The notes under the pieces are model-generated. The model had not been told where the DNA came from. It made no database searches and was given only the letters and a program-made list of their open reading frames with translations. A DNA stretch of 64,000 bases. Origin: an uncultured Candidatus Nitrosopumilus sp. Lineage in GTDB: Archaea; Thermoproteota; Nitrososphaeria; Nitrososphaerales; Nitrosopumilaceae. The stretch covers positions 351,560-415,559 of the forward strand of contig CATOSM010000001.1 of NCBI GenBank assembly GCA_951812645.1. The letters are read 5' to 3'. The position numbers were made by a program, and so were the translations under genes. Positions 43,642 through 52,456 of this stretch are shown one piece after another (position 1 is the first letter of the stretch; each line of letters begins with the position of its first letter).

Positions 43642-43886
43642 AATTTTTTTACTTCAGGAATTCTGTGGTTTCCGATATCATACCCATCACGACGTAAATA
43701 TTTGAGCGTAAGCTTGTAAAGGATTTCATCATTATCAACTTTTTCTAAAATCTCTGTCCACAAAACCTTGCCATTTTTTTCGATGATTTGTCTAAAATCA
43801 GGATTCAAAGATTCGGCCATATCTCGGCACTCATCAAAGGTTCTTCCATCTTTGTAGGCACGAACTCGCCTATCACAACTATCCAT
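43638..43886 (-). CDS. Hypothetical protein
   Basis: 82 residues, soluble and charged, with the segment YKDGRTFDECRDMAESLNPD. No family recognised. Overlaps the end of the convergent membrane-protein gene by four bases. Confidence 0.55.
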   Translation of the reverse strand: MDSCDRRVRAYKDGRTFDECRDMAESLNPDFRQIIEKNGKVLWTEILEKVDNDEILYKLTLKYLRRDGYDIGNHRIPEVKKF

Positions 43887-43963
43887 GATAAATCCTAGTC
43901 AAAATTGTAAATAAACCTAGTACGAGCAAATTCAAACAAATACTGGATACGGGTTAGTACAGT

Positions 43964-44197
43964 ATGGCAATAAGATCAGCTGAAGAATACATTGACTTTT
44001 TCATAAATCTCAACATGGGAGAAAATGTACCATTGCTAAGTTTTGTAAATAATGAAAGAATGGTCCTCAAGCAAAAAATAGAATACAAAAATCTAGAAAA
44101 AGAACCGATCAATAAAGGGATTGCCATACTAGAAGAACTGGTAAAAGAGATTAACGAGATGGGGCAAAAAGCAGTAATAGAAAAATACCAAAAATAA
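43964..44197 (+). CDS. Hypothetical helical protein
   Basis: 77 residues, charged and helical (EYIDFFINLNMGENVPLLSF, later AILEELVKEINEMGQKAV). It precedes the winged-helix gene by 16 bp. No family recognised. Confidence 0.5.
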   Translation: MAIRSAEEYIDFFINLNMGENVPLLSFVNNERMVLKQKIEYKNLEKEPINKGIAILEELVKEINEMGQKAVIEKYQK

Positions 44198-44213
44198 ATT
44201 CAAGGTGTAAGTT

Positions 44214-44780
44214 ATGGATAAAAATTCAGAAATAATCAAAACCGAAATTATCAGAGTGTTAAATGAGAATGGCAAAATAAGAGGTACCGAGCTAGCTAAA
44301 AGAGTAATAAAAAAAATGGGAAATGAGAAGATGGTTTATCGGGAAATCAGTGCGCTGGTTGATGCAGGAGAAATCGAGAGAAAAATTCACGACAGATCTC
44401 ATATAGAATATGAATTGATTGATCTCTCAGAATCAGTAAACAATCAACTAAAGAATTTACATGAGGAGACGGAAATGATTTTTAAAGAAATTCTTAATTT
44501 TGAATCGGCAATAAAAGAAGAAAATTTTTCATATCATGAAAGACTGCGTTTGGTGATTCGTCAAATTCAGATAGTGCAATCAACTGACGGAATAATGAAA
44601 CTACTATCATACTATCCTGCATTTAGAAAAGACAAGATGTATGCACAGATATCCAGAAAAATCAGTGATTGTTGGGAATCAATAATGAGCAACATTGCTC
44701 AACAGCAAGAAGGGGAATTTCTCAACGGGGTTTTAGCAAATCTAAGAATATCACACATAGATTCAAAGATTGTAAACTAG
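44214..44780 (+). CDS. Winged-helix transcriptional regulator-like protein
   Basis: 188 residues. The N-terminal winged helix (about 1-70) reads IIRVLNENGKIRGTELAKRV, a recognition helix (NEKMVYREISALVDAGEIER) and a wing (HDRSHIEYELIDL). The C-terminal ~115 residues form a helical bundle. The overlap of four bases with the convergent PIN-like gene is notable. Targets unknown. Confidence 0.65.
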   Translation: MDKNSEIIKTEIIRVLNENGKIRGTELAKRVIKKMGNEKMVYREISALVDAGEIERKIHDRSHIEYELIDLSESVNNQLKNLHEETEMIFKEILNFESAIKEENFSYHERLRLVIRQIQIVQSTDGIMKLLSYYPAFRKDKMYAQISRKISDCWESIMSNIAQQQEGEFLNGVLANLRISHIDSKIVN

Positions 44781-45049
44781 TAATTCTCTAGTTTGTTGAC
44801 AACGATTTTGAAGATTTCGTCATTGTCTAACAGCATGTAGGGTAGGCCACTTTCCTCGCAAGCTTGACCGCTTTCAGTATCACGAGTAACTAGGATCATG
44901 CCATTTTCTTTTGCATAATTAATCACAGAGTAATCTGTACGTAGTTTGTGGCCTTCTGCACGCAGTTTCTTTACGCTGTATGCCTCATATCCCAATTCTT
45001 TGAGTTTTTCATCCCAACCGTCATCCATTTCATCAATTAGGATTTTCAT
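44777..45049 (-). CDS. DUF5615-like PIN-fold protein
   Basis: 90 residues from ATG 45049 (MKILIDEMDDGWDEKLKELG); the longer reading upstream begins with an unlikely extension. Conserved acidic positions are in LIDEMDD, then DYSVINYAKENGMILVTRDTES, then LDNDEIFKIVVNKL. The family is related to PIN and Mut7-C nucleases, often in toxin-antitoxin pairs. No obvious antitoxin partner lies next to it, apart from the convergent winged-helix gene. Confidence 0.78.
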   Translation of the reverse strand: MKILIDEMDDGWDEKLKELGYEAYSVKKLRAEGHKLRTDYSVINYAKENGMILVTRDTESGQACEESGLPYMLLDNDEIFKIVVNKLENY

Positions 45050-45095
45050 GTAATTGTGATAATCCAATTTCAATATTAGTGTAAACAGACACCAA

Positions 45096-45368
45096 ATGAT
45101 CAAGTACTTATTTTCAATAATATTGGAAAAAACATTGGATGTAAAAGAAGAGGATGCATCAGAGGAATCAAGGAAAAACCACATCGCATACTATAGATCA
45201 CTGAGCAGGATTATTTCTGAAATTCAAAGGGAAAAAGAGTCAGAAGGAGAGCCTGCAATTAAAAGTCATTTAGATAGCAGAATCGACGCAATGGAAAAAG
45301 ATAAGGAAAGAATAAGAAAGATGTTCCCAGATTTAACAGAGGAGGAATGGAATGGCAACGCCAACTGA
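45096..45368 (+). CDS. Hypothetical helical protein
   Basis: 90 residues, very charged and helical (SRIISEIQREKESEGEPAIK), with IRKMFPDLTEEEWNGNAN at the end. Overlaps the next gene by 17 bp; the two are probably one transcript. No family recognised. Confidence 0.6.
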   Translation: MIKYLFSIILEKTLDVKEEDASEESRKNHIAYYRSLSRIISEIQREKESEGEPAIKSHLDSRIDAMEKDKERIRKMFPDLTEEEWNGNAN

Positions 45369-45558
45369 GAAAAACCACAACAAGCATCTGGATTTGCTGC
45401 ATGGCTACAAAATTCACCTCGTAAAATATGTAGAAACGCTGGAAAGAACGGACAGGCAATCGGAATTTGCAAAAGAATGGAATCATGGCACCGTCAAAGA
45501 AAGAAAACAAGAGATTCAAGTTATTGATAAAATTCTAAAAAACTTGATACGGTTCTAG
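45352..45558 (+). CDS. Hypothetical helical protein
   Basis: 68 residues, helical and basic (HLDLLHGYKIHLVKYVETLE, then FAKEWNHGTVKERKQEIQVI). It overlaps the upstream gene and starts with a ribosome-binding-like GGAGGA about ten bases upstream. Confidence 0.55.
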   Translation: MATPTEKNHNKHLDLLHGYKIHLVKYVETLERTDRQSEFAKEWNHGTVKERKQEIQVIDKILKNLIRF

Positions 45559-45905
45559 GCATCTTTTTGAGACAGATCATGCAAGGAATTACAAAATGAA
45601 TCGCAATGTGCAGATGAGACACCATCAAACCAGGCCAGTCCCTTATCAACACTGTAATTCTCAAAAGTGTATTTCAGATTAGAATTGACATGTTTGATTT
45701 CATCATCAGCCAGATTTTTGATTTGTTGCTGTGCGTCAGCAGACAATTCATAATTGCAGCTCATCATGTCTAATTGAATAAAGTAATTTCCATGGGCAGG
45801 GTTTGTTTTGGCTTTGATGAAGGGCCTGTTTTGTTGTTGACACTCTTTGTAGTACTTGTCATACTCAAACATCTTAGAGTCACCGATATATTTTTGAGAG
45901 TTCAT
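45555..45905 (-). CDS. Hypothetical protein
   Basis: 116 residues, polar and Gln/Asn-rich, with DMMSCNYELSADAQQQIKNL and Cys residues near the C-terminus (AHCDSFCNSL). No signal peptide, no family recognised. Confidence 0.55.
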   Translation of the reverse strand: MNSQKYIGDSKMFEYDKYYKECQQQNRPFIKAKTNPAHGNYFIQLDMMSCNYELSADAQQQIKNLADDEIKHVNSNLKYTFENYSVDKGLAWFDGVSSAHCDSFCNSLHDLSQKDA

Positions 45906-45926
45906 AATATTTGCAAAGGTTACAGC

Positions 45927-46301
45927 CTAAAGGTTGGCGGTAATTTTTTTGATTTTTGTAATTAATCTGATTTTAGTATTAATTGGCATTTCAGGCTCCA
46001 TGGTGAAATATACAATGTTTCTTTTTGTGTAAATTACCATTTGGGAGACTTTTTCTCTTTCAACATGAACGTATCTAACCCTACCCAAAGATCTGTCAAA
46101 CTCTTTTCTCATAGAACGCCTCTGAGCGACCTGTCTACAGAAGTGCTCTTCCTCCTTTTGGTTTTTGAGATTAGTTTTTCCTGTCTTCATAATGGCCTCT
46201 CGAATGTTACCTTTAGGATCAATGATTGCGGCAAATCTCATTTTGGTATCTAATTTGAGAATTTTTTGGACCACGTCAAGTAAATCGATTTTAGATGCCA
46301 T
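45927..46301 (-). CDS. DUF6659-like (roadblock-type) protein
   Basis: 124 residues. The layout of alternating helices and strands (MRFAAIIDPKGNIREAIMKT, VRYVHVEREKVSQMVIYTKR, NIVYFTMEPE) fits the roadblock-like fold that I associate with a thaumarchaeal DUF6659 family. Several such paralogues occur per genome; function unknown. Head-to-head with the methyltransferase gene. Confidence 0.6.
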   Translation of the reverse strand: MASKIDLLDVVQKILKLDTKMRFAAIIDPKGNIREAIMKTGKTNLKNQKEEEHFCRQVAQRRSMRKEFDRSLGRVRYVHVEREKVSQMVIYTKRNIVYFTMEPEMPINTKIRLITKIKKITANL

Positions 46302-46402
46302 TACTAGTTACTGAAAAAATATTTCGCAAATATAAGCTATCAAACATTTTATTAAAAAACAACAAGACAGAGTTTAATTGTTTCAAGAAAAACACCGATC
46401 AG

Positions 46403-47020
46403 ATGAAAGAGTCCATACTCAAAGTTCTCGATGAATTAGAGGCTCAATCAGCCTTGGAAAAAGGCAGAAAAGTCGATGTCCCACCAGAGGACAGAATGCT
46501 TGCAATCACAAAGGATACAGGAGAGATGCTAAACATGATTCTGCGGCTAAAATCAGGAAAAAATATGCTAGAGATAGGAACATCCACGGGATATTCAGCA
46601 ATATGGTGTGCTGAAGCAATTGCAGAGAATTCAGGGCAAATAACGACAATTGAGCATAACCCAAACAAGATCAAAAGGGCAAGGGAGAATTTTGAGAAAG
46701 CAGGGCTATCAGATGTGATTGCCATTAAAGAAGGAATGGCAGCAGACATTCTAACAGAATTGAACAGTCAAGGAAAATATCTAGAGTTTTTTGATTTTGT
46801 TTTCATTGATGCAGACAAGGAAAATGTGATAAAATATTTTGATTTGATTTTCCCAATGGTAGCAGCAAAAGGGGTAATCATAACTGACAACATGCTATAC
46901 CCTGAAAAGTACAGGCCAGAGATGAAGGCGTTTTCAGAATATCTAAGAAAGAATCCAAGATTACGAACCATCACATTGCCAGTGGGTAACGGTGAGGAAG
47001 TCACAATAAAGATAAAATGA
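46403..47020 (+). CDS. Class I SAM-dependent O-methyltransferase
   Basis: 205 residues from ATG 46403 (MKESILKVLDELEAQ), preferred because an upstream ATG would overlap the divergent gene. The SAM-binding motif is NMLEIGTSTGYSAIWCA, followed by the acidic residue in TTIEHNPNK, the FDFVFIDADKENVIKYFD motif and IITDNMLYP. This is the family-3 O-methyltransferase pattern. The substrate is unknown. Confidence 0.85.
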   Translation: MKESILKVLDELEAQSALEKGRKVDVPPEDRMLAITKDTGEMLNMILRLKSGKNMLEIGTSTGYSAIWCAEAIAENSGQITTIEHNPNKIKRARENFEKAGLSDVIAIKEGMAADILTELNSQGKYLEFFDFVFIDADKENVIKYFDLIFPMVAAKGVIITDNMLYPEKYRPEMKAFSEYLRKNPRLRTITLPVGNGEEVTIKIK

Positions 47021-48479
47021 CTGTTTCTTTGTAGATTTTTTTGTTTCTGTACATTTAGTGGGTTTTTTAGAAACTGCTTTAGTTTTTTGTCTTTTTCAGC
47101 AATTTTTCGTTTCAATTTTTCCTGTTTTTCTTTTAGTCTTTGGTTTTTAGCCTTTATTTGCAGCTCAATTTTTTCTCTTTTCTTTGGGGGAATCACACAT
47201 CTTTTCTTCTTTTTTGAGTTGCTTTGTGAGTTGAACTCGGGGTTGTGGTTTTAGTTTTTGATCTGCTGCCTTTTCTGCAATACGCTTCTTTTCTTCTGCC
47301 ATAGTGCCATTAGGGCAAGCCGTTCCTCTTTTGCCCTGATAGGATCACGTCCTTGTGCTTTGATTGATTTTTTGGTTTTTTTCAGACTCTGCAAACTTTG
47401 CTTTTTCTTCTTTTACCCGAGATGCAATTGCCCCATAATCCTGCTTTGTCTAATTCATCTGGTTTTGAGGATATTTCATGGGCAATTTGTGCTTGTTCAG
47501 GCAGCCTAGATTTTTGCTCTGAGGCCATTTTAGCTAAAATTTCCTGTTCACGAACAACCTGTTTTTCAATTTTTTCTTGCTCTAATCGTGCTTGAACTAG
47601 CTGTCTTTTCTGAGATAGTAATTCCCTTGAGATCTTGTTTTTCTCAGATGCGATTTTATCGATTACAGTTGCACGTTCTTTCTTTACTTTTTCAAGTTCT
47701 TCTTTGTGGGAGGTGGTTTCCTTTGATGGTTTGGTTTGAGTCTGGATTTTCAGACGTTCTTCTTTGATTTGTTGCTCTAGTGCAGATTTTTCTTGAGTAA
47801 TTTCTTGTTCGTATTCTTTTCTGCATAAGATTAATTGAGATAAATTGTTACGCTGTTGATTAATTTCATCTGAGATTTTTTCCCGAATTTTTATTTTTTG
47901 TTGTTCTTCTCCAATATTTTTATTGGTTTTCTCTGCATCATCAGATTTTGTTTCATTACTCCATCCTTTTGGCATGGCACCAGGAGATTTTTTTTGGAGA
48001 TTCTGGCATAAGTTTCCTTTTCAGGTTCTGATTCAACAATTTCAGGTTCTGGCGTAACAGTTTCCTTTGAAAGTGTCGGCTTTGCAGTTTTAGGAACTGT
48101 TTTTGGAGGAGGTGTCGGAATGTTGTGGGATGCAGGGCATAATTTTGATTCCAAATAAATCGAATCATAGCGATAGGGGGATTTTCCATTTGCAAGTGTG
48201 TCATAAATTGATTGTAATCGTCCAGGGTTCCCCGGTGCCAGAATCAACTGGTTCTTTGACTCGGGAAAGTAATTCATCATCATCTGCATATTCGTCTTCT
48301 ACGGCAAAAGATGAACCTAATTTTTTCAAGACATTGTCGGTCTGATCTGTAGAGAGGCTTGTTATTTTTTAGAAATTCCATAATGTGGCAGTCTGCCAGG
48401 ATCCCCCATCACCGCCACCAATGAGAGAATCAACTTCAGACATGGTCTGGCTAAGAGAAAGTTGTTCCAATCGAGTCAT
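47021..48479 (-). pseudogene. Decayed coiled-coil protein gene
   Basis: From ATG 48479 the frame reads MTRLEQLSLSQTMSEVDSL, then a TAA, and resumes as KLGSSFAVEDEYADDDELLS. It then moves through two other frames: a proline-rich linker (NIPTPPPKTVPKTAKPTL) and a very long Glu/Lys/Gln coiled coil (from 47975 downwards, EINQQRNNLSQLILCRKEYE). A Lys-rich tail ends near 47020. At least one nonsense codon and three frameshifts are seen, so a former ~480-residue cytoplasmic filament-like protein has decayed. Confidence 0.65.
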
Positions 48480-48636
48480 CTTGCTTTTATTTTTCAGCCG
48501 AATATGGCAAAAATAACTTTATCAAAAAAATTCACACATGCATGAATTTTGGATGATAAAGGTAAAGCAGGGTTTGATCGTGTGTTTTTGATTCAGAATT
48601 TTTGTAATTTATTAATTAGAGGAGGAGACGTATGGC

Positions 48637-48870
48637 ATGAAAATGGCTGTGGGCATAATGATCATAGGCATCATAATGTTTGGGGCAGGTCTGATAATGT
48701 TTTACTCCATAGAACTGGGAGAATCAAATCAAGTATTGAGGTTTATCAAAAATGCCGGAACGTTTGGAGGAATTAGTGGAATGGGCGTATTTTTGGCAGG
48801 AGTCCTACTATACCTGGTAGGTAAAAACGAACCTGGAATCAAGGAACATACAGATGTTCGAGACAGATAG
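48637..48870 (+). CDS. Small two-helix membrane protein
   Basis: 77 residues with helices at about 3-24 (VGIMIIGIIMFGAGLIMFYS) and 42-63 (GGISGMGVFLAGVLLYLVG). A GAGGAGG ribosome-binding-like sequence lies about 15-20 bases upstream. No family recognised. Confidence 0.6.
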   Translation: MKMAVGIMIIGIIMFGAGLIMFYSIELGESNQVLRFIKNAGTFGGISGMGVFLAGVLLYLVGKNEPGIKEHTDVRDR

Positions 48871-49053
48871 TAGTTCCTTGCACTCATCAACAGCAATGAC
48901 AAATTTGCGACTCTTGCAAAACAAAACCTCCTTTCCAGAAAGAGATTTGATTTGAGTTGGAATCATCCCGCAATAAACGGAATCTTCTTGGCGCTGGGGA
49001 CAAGCTGCTGCAAGTTTTGTCATGCCAGATTCATTTGTAAGATTCATGATCAA
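48808..49053 (-). CDS. Hypothetical protein
   Basis: 81 residues with several Cys (LAAACPQRQEDSVYCGMIPT, FCKSRKFVIAVDECKELLSV). Its end overlaps the convergent membrane-protein gene by 63 bp, which weakens the case. No family recognised. Confidence 0.4.
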   Translation of the reverse strand: MIMNLTNESGMTKLAAACPQRQEDSVYCGMIPTQIKSLSGKEVLFCKSRKFVIAVDECKELLSVSNICMFLDSRFVFTYQV

Positions 49054-49143
49054 TCATACGACTTTCGAGTATATTAGAGACAGTTGGAATTCCCACCAGC
49101 AGGAAATTAGATTATAATAGAACCATACAAATCAAAATAATTA

Positions 49144-49569
49144 GTGGCTGATAATTCGGGACTGGCAGAGATATATCTCAAAGAAGAGGGAGGATACGAA
49201 ATCATCATAAAATCTCTAAACCATTACAAAAACAGACTGAAAACCCTCAACGACAGTCCAGAACTAAAAGAATCTGCTGCAATGTTTGCATCAGTGCTAG
49301 ATGCCCAAGCTAGAAAAACAGTCCCAAAAATAGATCAAGTCATTGAAAAAATTCATTCCAGTCTAAAGGATGTCAAAATAGCCACAGATCTAAAAGAGGA
49401 AAAACAGTTTTTGGAAAAAGCGCTAACCTGCTATGAATCAGACATTCACAGAGCCGAAGATACAGGACATGAGTATTTTGTAAAACTAGTAGGAGACATG
49501 GAACAAGGAAGAAGAGACCTGCCAATCATTGAAACCGCATTAGAGAAAATAAAATATTTTTCAGATTAA
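49144..49569 (+). CDS. Hypothetical helical protein
   Basis: 141 residues from a GTG start, helical throughout (EEGGYEIIIKSLNHYKNRLK, AMFASVLDAQARKTVPKIDQ, FLEKALTCYESDIHRAEDTG). No family recognised. Overlaps the convergent gene by four bases. Confidence 0.65.
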   Translation: MADNSGLAEIYLKEEGGYEIIIKSLNHYKNRLKTLNDSPELKESAAMFASVLDAQARKTVPKIDQVIEKIHSSLKDVKIATDLKEEKQFLEKALTCYESDIHRAEDTGHEYFVKLVGDMEQGRRDLPIIETALEKIKYFSD

Positions 49570-49817
49570 GAACAGGTGCCTTGAAGGTACCAATCCAGGT
49601 ATGGAATTAGTGCCTTGCATCGCTTTTTCTTTTCTGTCTCATCAGCAGAATCCATAATTTTCTGAATTTTGCCTTCAAGGTATTCTGCAATTAATTGGCT
49701 TTTGAAATGAGGCTTTATCTGATTTAGAACATCAAGAATGTTTTGAGATGCCGCTTTTTCAAAATCATCTAAAATCACCTTGATTTGTTCCTCTAAAGAC
49801 ATGGTATCGACGAACAA
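49566..49817 (-). CDS. Hypothetical helical protein
   Basis: 83 residues; the internal ATG MSLEEQIKVILDDFEKAASQ may be the true start (49802). Helical, ending IPYLDWYLQGTCS. No family recognised. Confidence 0.55.
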   Translation of the reverse strand: MFVDTMSLEEQIKVILDDFEKAASQNILDVLNQIKPHFKSQLIAEYLEGKIQKIMDSADETEKKKRCKALIPYLDWYLQGTCS

Positions 49818-49827
49818 TTTCCCGTTA

Positions 49828-50067
49828 TTATTTTATAGGGTTTAACAAGTCCTCGTCATCCCAAGTAAGACGGAATTTTCCAGTTACTCGGAACATGTGT
49901 AGTTTTCCACCCTCTTTGAAGCGAAGCTTGTAAGAGTTGTGAGATGTGTCCTCTATCTCCATGCTGACATCCTCTTTTATCGTTTGAAATACGATAGGAT
50001 CATTTGAGAGCTGTTTCCATTGATCATCCTCAAAATCCATGTAAAATTTGGTGTACAGTAAACCCAT
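49828..50067 (-). CDS. Hypothetical beta-rich protein
   Basis: 79 residues with a beta-rich pattern (SNDPIVFQTIKEDVSMEIED, KLRFKEGGKLHMFRVTGKFR). No family recognised. Same direction as its upstream neighbour, 11 bp apart. Confidence 0.55.
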   Translation of the reverse strand: MGLLYTKFYMDFEDDQWKQLSNDPIVFQTIKEDVSMEIEDTSHNSYKLRFKEGGKLHMFRVTGKFRLTWDDEDLLNPIK

Positions 50068-50111
50068 TTGATTATCGTTGAACTTGCCTGAATAAATAAC
50101 TAGATGAAATC

Positions 50112-50415
50112 CTATTTATCCAACGGGATTTGCGGCATCATCATTCCCAGATTGCTCACAATAGTCGGAAAGATTACCTCAAAATCTGCATCCTTTCTGA
50201 TAATCTCAAAAACATGATTCGTCAGATGCTGTATGATTAGACGTCCGTCTCGATATAGTTTTTTTAGGGTTTTTAGCCGGATCCAATAGTGTGAATCCAT
50301 CATCAACCGAAATCAGATTTTTTAGCAGTGTGTTTGCCCGGGATATTTTTTCATCGACGTCTTTGTGAGGAAGAGCAGTATCCAATTTTTTGATTTGTAA
50401 TTTTAAATTTGACAA
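50112..50415 (-). pseudogene. Frameshifted small helical protein
   Basis: From ATG 50415 the first frame reads MSNLKLQIKKLDTALPHKDV...DPAKN. It then shifts at a run of A residues near 50270 into KTLKKLYRDGRLIIQHLTNH, ending QIPLDK. Joined, the two make a coherent ~100-residue protein. One single-base indel explains the break. Confidence 0.6.
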
Positions 50416-50565
50416 AAACCACGGGTTTACCCGAAACTCTTACCTGAAAGATTCAATTTTGAATCTGCAGTCCTAACTTAAGGAAATCATCATCAATACC
50501 TATTTTCTTTGTAAATCATCAAAGGAAGATCGTGGATTGTAATTGGAGTCATATTTTTTATTATC

Positions 50566-50798
50566 ATGGCACTCGATAATTTGTCCACTATTGCCGCTGT
50601 GAATTTAGTTGAAGTGGATAGAGCTTTAGCAGAATTACAAGCATTCCGAAATTTTGAATTTACAGTTATGGCGATAAAACAGTATTTACTGAATTTATAA
50701 TCAAAAATACGATTCCAATTGCAGTTGCACTAATTATTCCTGCAACAACAAGTCCATTTAATGATATTCATACATTGTCTGTTAATTTTTTAAGTTAA
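50566..50798 (+). pseudogene. Frameshifted small membrane protein
   Basis: Frame 1 reads MALDNLSTIAAVNLVEVDRA and on to FRNFEFTV. A shift near 50668 leads to SYGDKTVFTEFIIKNTIPIA and a hydrophobic helix (IPIAVALIIPATT), ending VNFLS. Together this looks like a small membrane protein with one indel. Weak evidence. Confidence 0.35.
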
Positions 50799-50805
50799 AA
50801 GTTGA

Positions 50806-50904
50806 ACCTGTCCTAAAACCCAGATTTGTATCTGGCTTTGAGTGACTAGAGATGTTTCAGAATGTGGCAAACATATGACTGTTTTGTGGTTTTAGGATGA
50901 GTCG
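50806..50904. mobile_element. Miniature inverted-repeat element related to the IS
   Basis: About 99 bp bounded by CCTGTCCTAAAACC and GGTTTTAGGATGAGTCGG, which match the IS5-type terminal inverted repeats. Inside there is no transposase sequence, only a small hairpin (CAGATTTGTATCTG). This fits a non-autonomous MITE mobilised by the full element. Confidence 0.6.
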
Positions 50905-51021
50905 GTTTTGTATTTATTACTATTTTTTAGGTTTTTAATATTTTTTATCATAGTTTCGTACATGAATTTTCATTATAATTGTCGGTACTATGAAGACTAC
51001 AATACGAAACAATGACTGCGT

Positions 51022-51381
51022 TTAAGGTTGAAACATTTTATTAGCGTGTTCCCCAAAATTGCCTACCATATTATCAAATTTTCCAACATATTGTTCTTCA
51101 GTAGCTTGATGTATATTTGAACTGACTTCGTTTTTAACCTCTATGACCATGGGCGAGTAATCTATCATACGCACAACTTTGTGAATCATTGTTTTTCCTG
51201 AATCATCATAGAAAATTATGTCGTTAGGAGTTAATTCGCTCATAGGGGTTTCAATGTGATGTACTAAATCAGGTTTTTTGATGATGGGATCCATTTTGTC
51301 ATTAATCACGATGCATGTTTTATCGGTTACGATAAACAATACGCTCATTAAAGTTAAAACTGAAATTGTTCCAATTATCAT
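51022..51381 (-). CDS. Signal-peptidase-I-like protein without the catalytic serine
   Basis: 119 residues. An N-terminal membrane helix (IIGTISVLTLMSVLFIV) is followed by an S26-type core: INDKMDPIIKKPDLVHHI, MSELTPNDIIFYDDSGKTMI and HKVVRMI. In active enzymes the residue before the Met is the nucleophile Ser (SxSMxP); here it is Lys, while the archaeal-type His in HKV is kept. It is therefore probably inactive, a binding or scaffold paralogue. Same direction as the zinc-ribbon genes upstream. Confidence 0.65.
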   Translation of the reverse strand: MIIGTISVLTLMSVLFIVTDKTCIVINDKMDPIIKKPDLVHHIETPMSELTPNDIIFYDDSGKTMIHKVVRMIDYSPMVIEVKNEVSSNIHQATEEQYVGKFDNMVGNFGEHANKMFQP

Positions 51382-51415
51382 TCCTTGAAAAACAGGTGAT
51401 CAACGAATATTTCTT

Positions 51416-51544
51416 TTAGGTTTTATTGATTGGCCGTGCAGTATTTAATTTATTTTCTAAAGAAATAATTTTTGTGCCACATTGGCCACAAAACTTTCTT
51501 TCATGAAGTACTTTTGCTCCACAAACATGACAAAATTCTGGCAT
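51416..51544 (-). CDS. Small zinc-ribbon protein
   Basis: 42 residues: MPEFCHVCGAKVLHERKFCG followed by QCGTKI. Two CxxC pairs form a minimal zinc ribbon of the same type as in the next two proteins. Follows them in the same direction, so it may belong to the same group of genes. Confidence 0.55.
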   Translation of the reverse strand: MPEFCHVCGAKVLHERKFCGQCGTKIISLENKLNTARPINKT

Positions 51545-51566
51545 TTTTCTCTCAAGGTTGCAGGTC

Positions 51567-51956
51567 TTATTTGAATTCCATATTAATCACAAAAATTATC
51601 ACATAAACAAAAGTGACTCCAATTCCTACAAGAAGGCAATTTGTTGCCATCTTGTAATGAGTTTCACGCAATAATGCCCAAGCAGTTACTCCTCCAAACA
51701 TTCCAAAAATTATTGGAAATACATACCACCATGAAGTTGGAGCTTGGGAATTATCTTCATATTGAAAAGTTGATAATTTTGCTTTTTTACCACATTTATT
51801 GCAAAATTCATCAGGATATTGAATTATGACCCCGCATGAACCACAATGCTGAGTAGGTTTTTCAGATTCTACGGGACTACCACATTTATTGCAAAATTCT
51901 TGTTCTAGCGTTGTAGGCGTATCGCATTTTGGGCAGAGTTTATTGATTTCTACCAT
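51567..51956 (-). CDS. Double zinc-ribbon membrane protein
   Basis: 129 residues. Two zinc ribbons at the N-terminus (LCPKCDTPTTLEQEFCNKCG; HCGSCGVIIQYPDEFCNKCG) are followed by the two-helix membrane module (WWYVFPIIFGMFGG, NCLLVGIGVTFVYVII). Similar proteins follow at 52457. They are probably cytoplasmic sensors anchored in the membrane; the role is unknown. Overlaps the upstream gene by seven bases. Confidence 0.7.
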   Translation of the reverse strand: MVEINKLCPKCDTPTTLEQEFCNKCGSPVESEKPTQHCGSCGVIIQYPDEFCNKCGKKAKLSTFQYEDNSQAPTSWWYVFPIIFGMFGGVTAWALLRETHYKMATNCLLVGIGVTFVYVIIFVINMEFK

Positions 51957-52393
51957 GGAGGCCTGCCAGTCTGTTCAAGATGGTCATTGTAACGTTTGCA
52001 TTGTTTTCTAGCATCAAATACGACCCAAATTGCAAATGGAATGAGTATTAGTAGTCCAAGTCCGATGGTAATTATTGCCACTGCTAACAAAATAATACCT
52101 ACAATCAAAATTAGAATTCCCCTGGTAATATTTCCAAGATAGATATGCCCAATTCCGCCAAATCCAAAGATTCCTAAAATAACTGTCAAAACCAGAGTGG
52201 TGCCTTCAGATTTCCACTGCATCGGTCTTTGATTTGGATTATGATTATAGTCTGGTTGCTGTGGTGGGGGATTATTGTAATTAGGTTGAGGATTGTTTGG
52301 CGGATTGTTATTAACAAGAGAACTACATTGTGAACAAAATTTTGCAATATCAGGATTTTCTTTACTACATTGTAAGCAGATAATAGTCACCAA
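51950..52393 (-). CDS. Zinc-ribbon TM2-domain protein
   Basis: 147 residues: a zinc ribbon (CLQCSKENPDIAKFCSQC), a Pro/Asn-rich linker and a TM2-like pair of helices (GIFGFGGIGHIYLGNITRGI, IILLAVAIITIGLGLLILIP). The GIGHIYLGN motif is characteristic of TM2 domains. Overlaps the downstream gene, so the two are translationally coupled. Confidence 0.75.
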   Translation of the reverse strand: MVTIICLQCSKENPDIAKFCSQCSSLVNNNPPNNPQPNYNNPPPQQPDYNHNPNQRPMQWKSEGTTLVLTVILGIFGFGGIGHIYLGNITRGILILIVGIILLAVAIITIGLGLLILIPFAIWVVFDARKQCKRYNDHLEQTGRPPW

Positions 52394-52456
52394 TTTCAGA
52401 CTGTTTTTCTTTTGTTTATAAATTTTAATGAATTGTCACAATCGATAGTAATGAAA

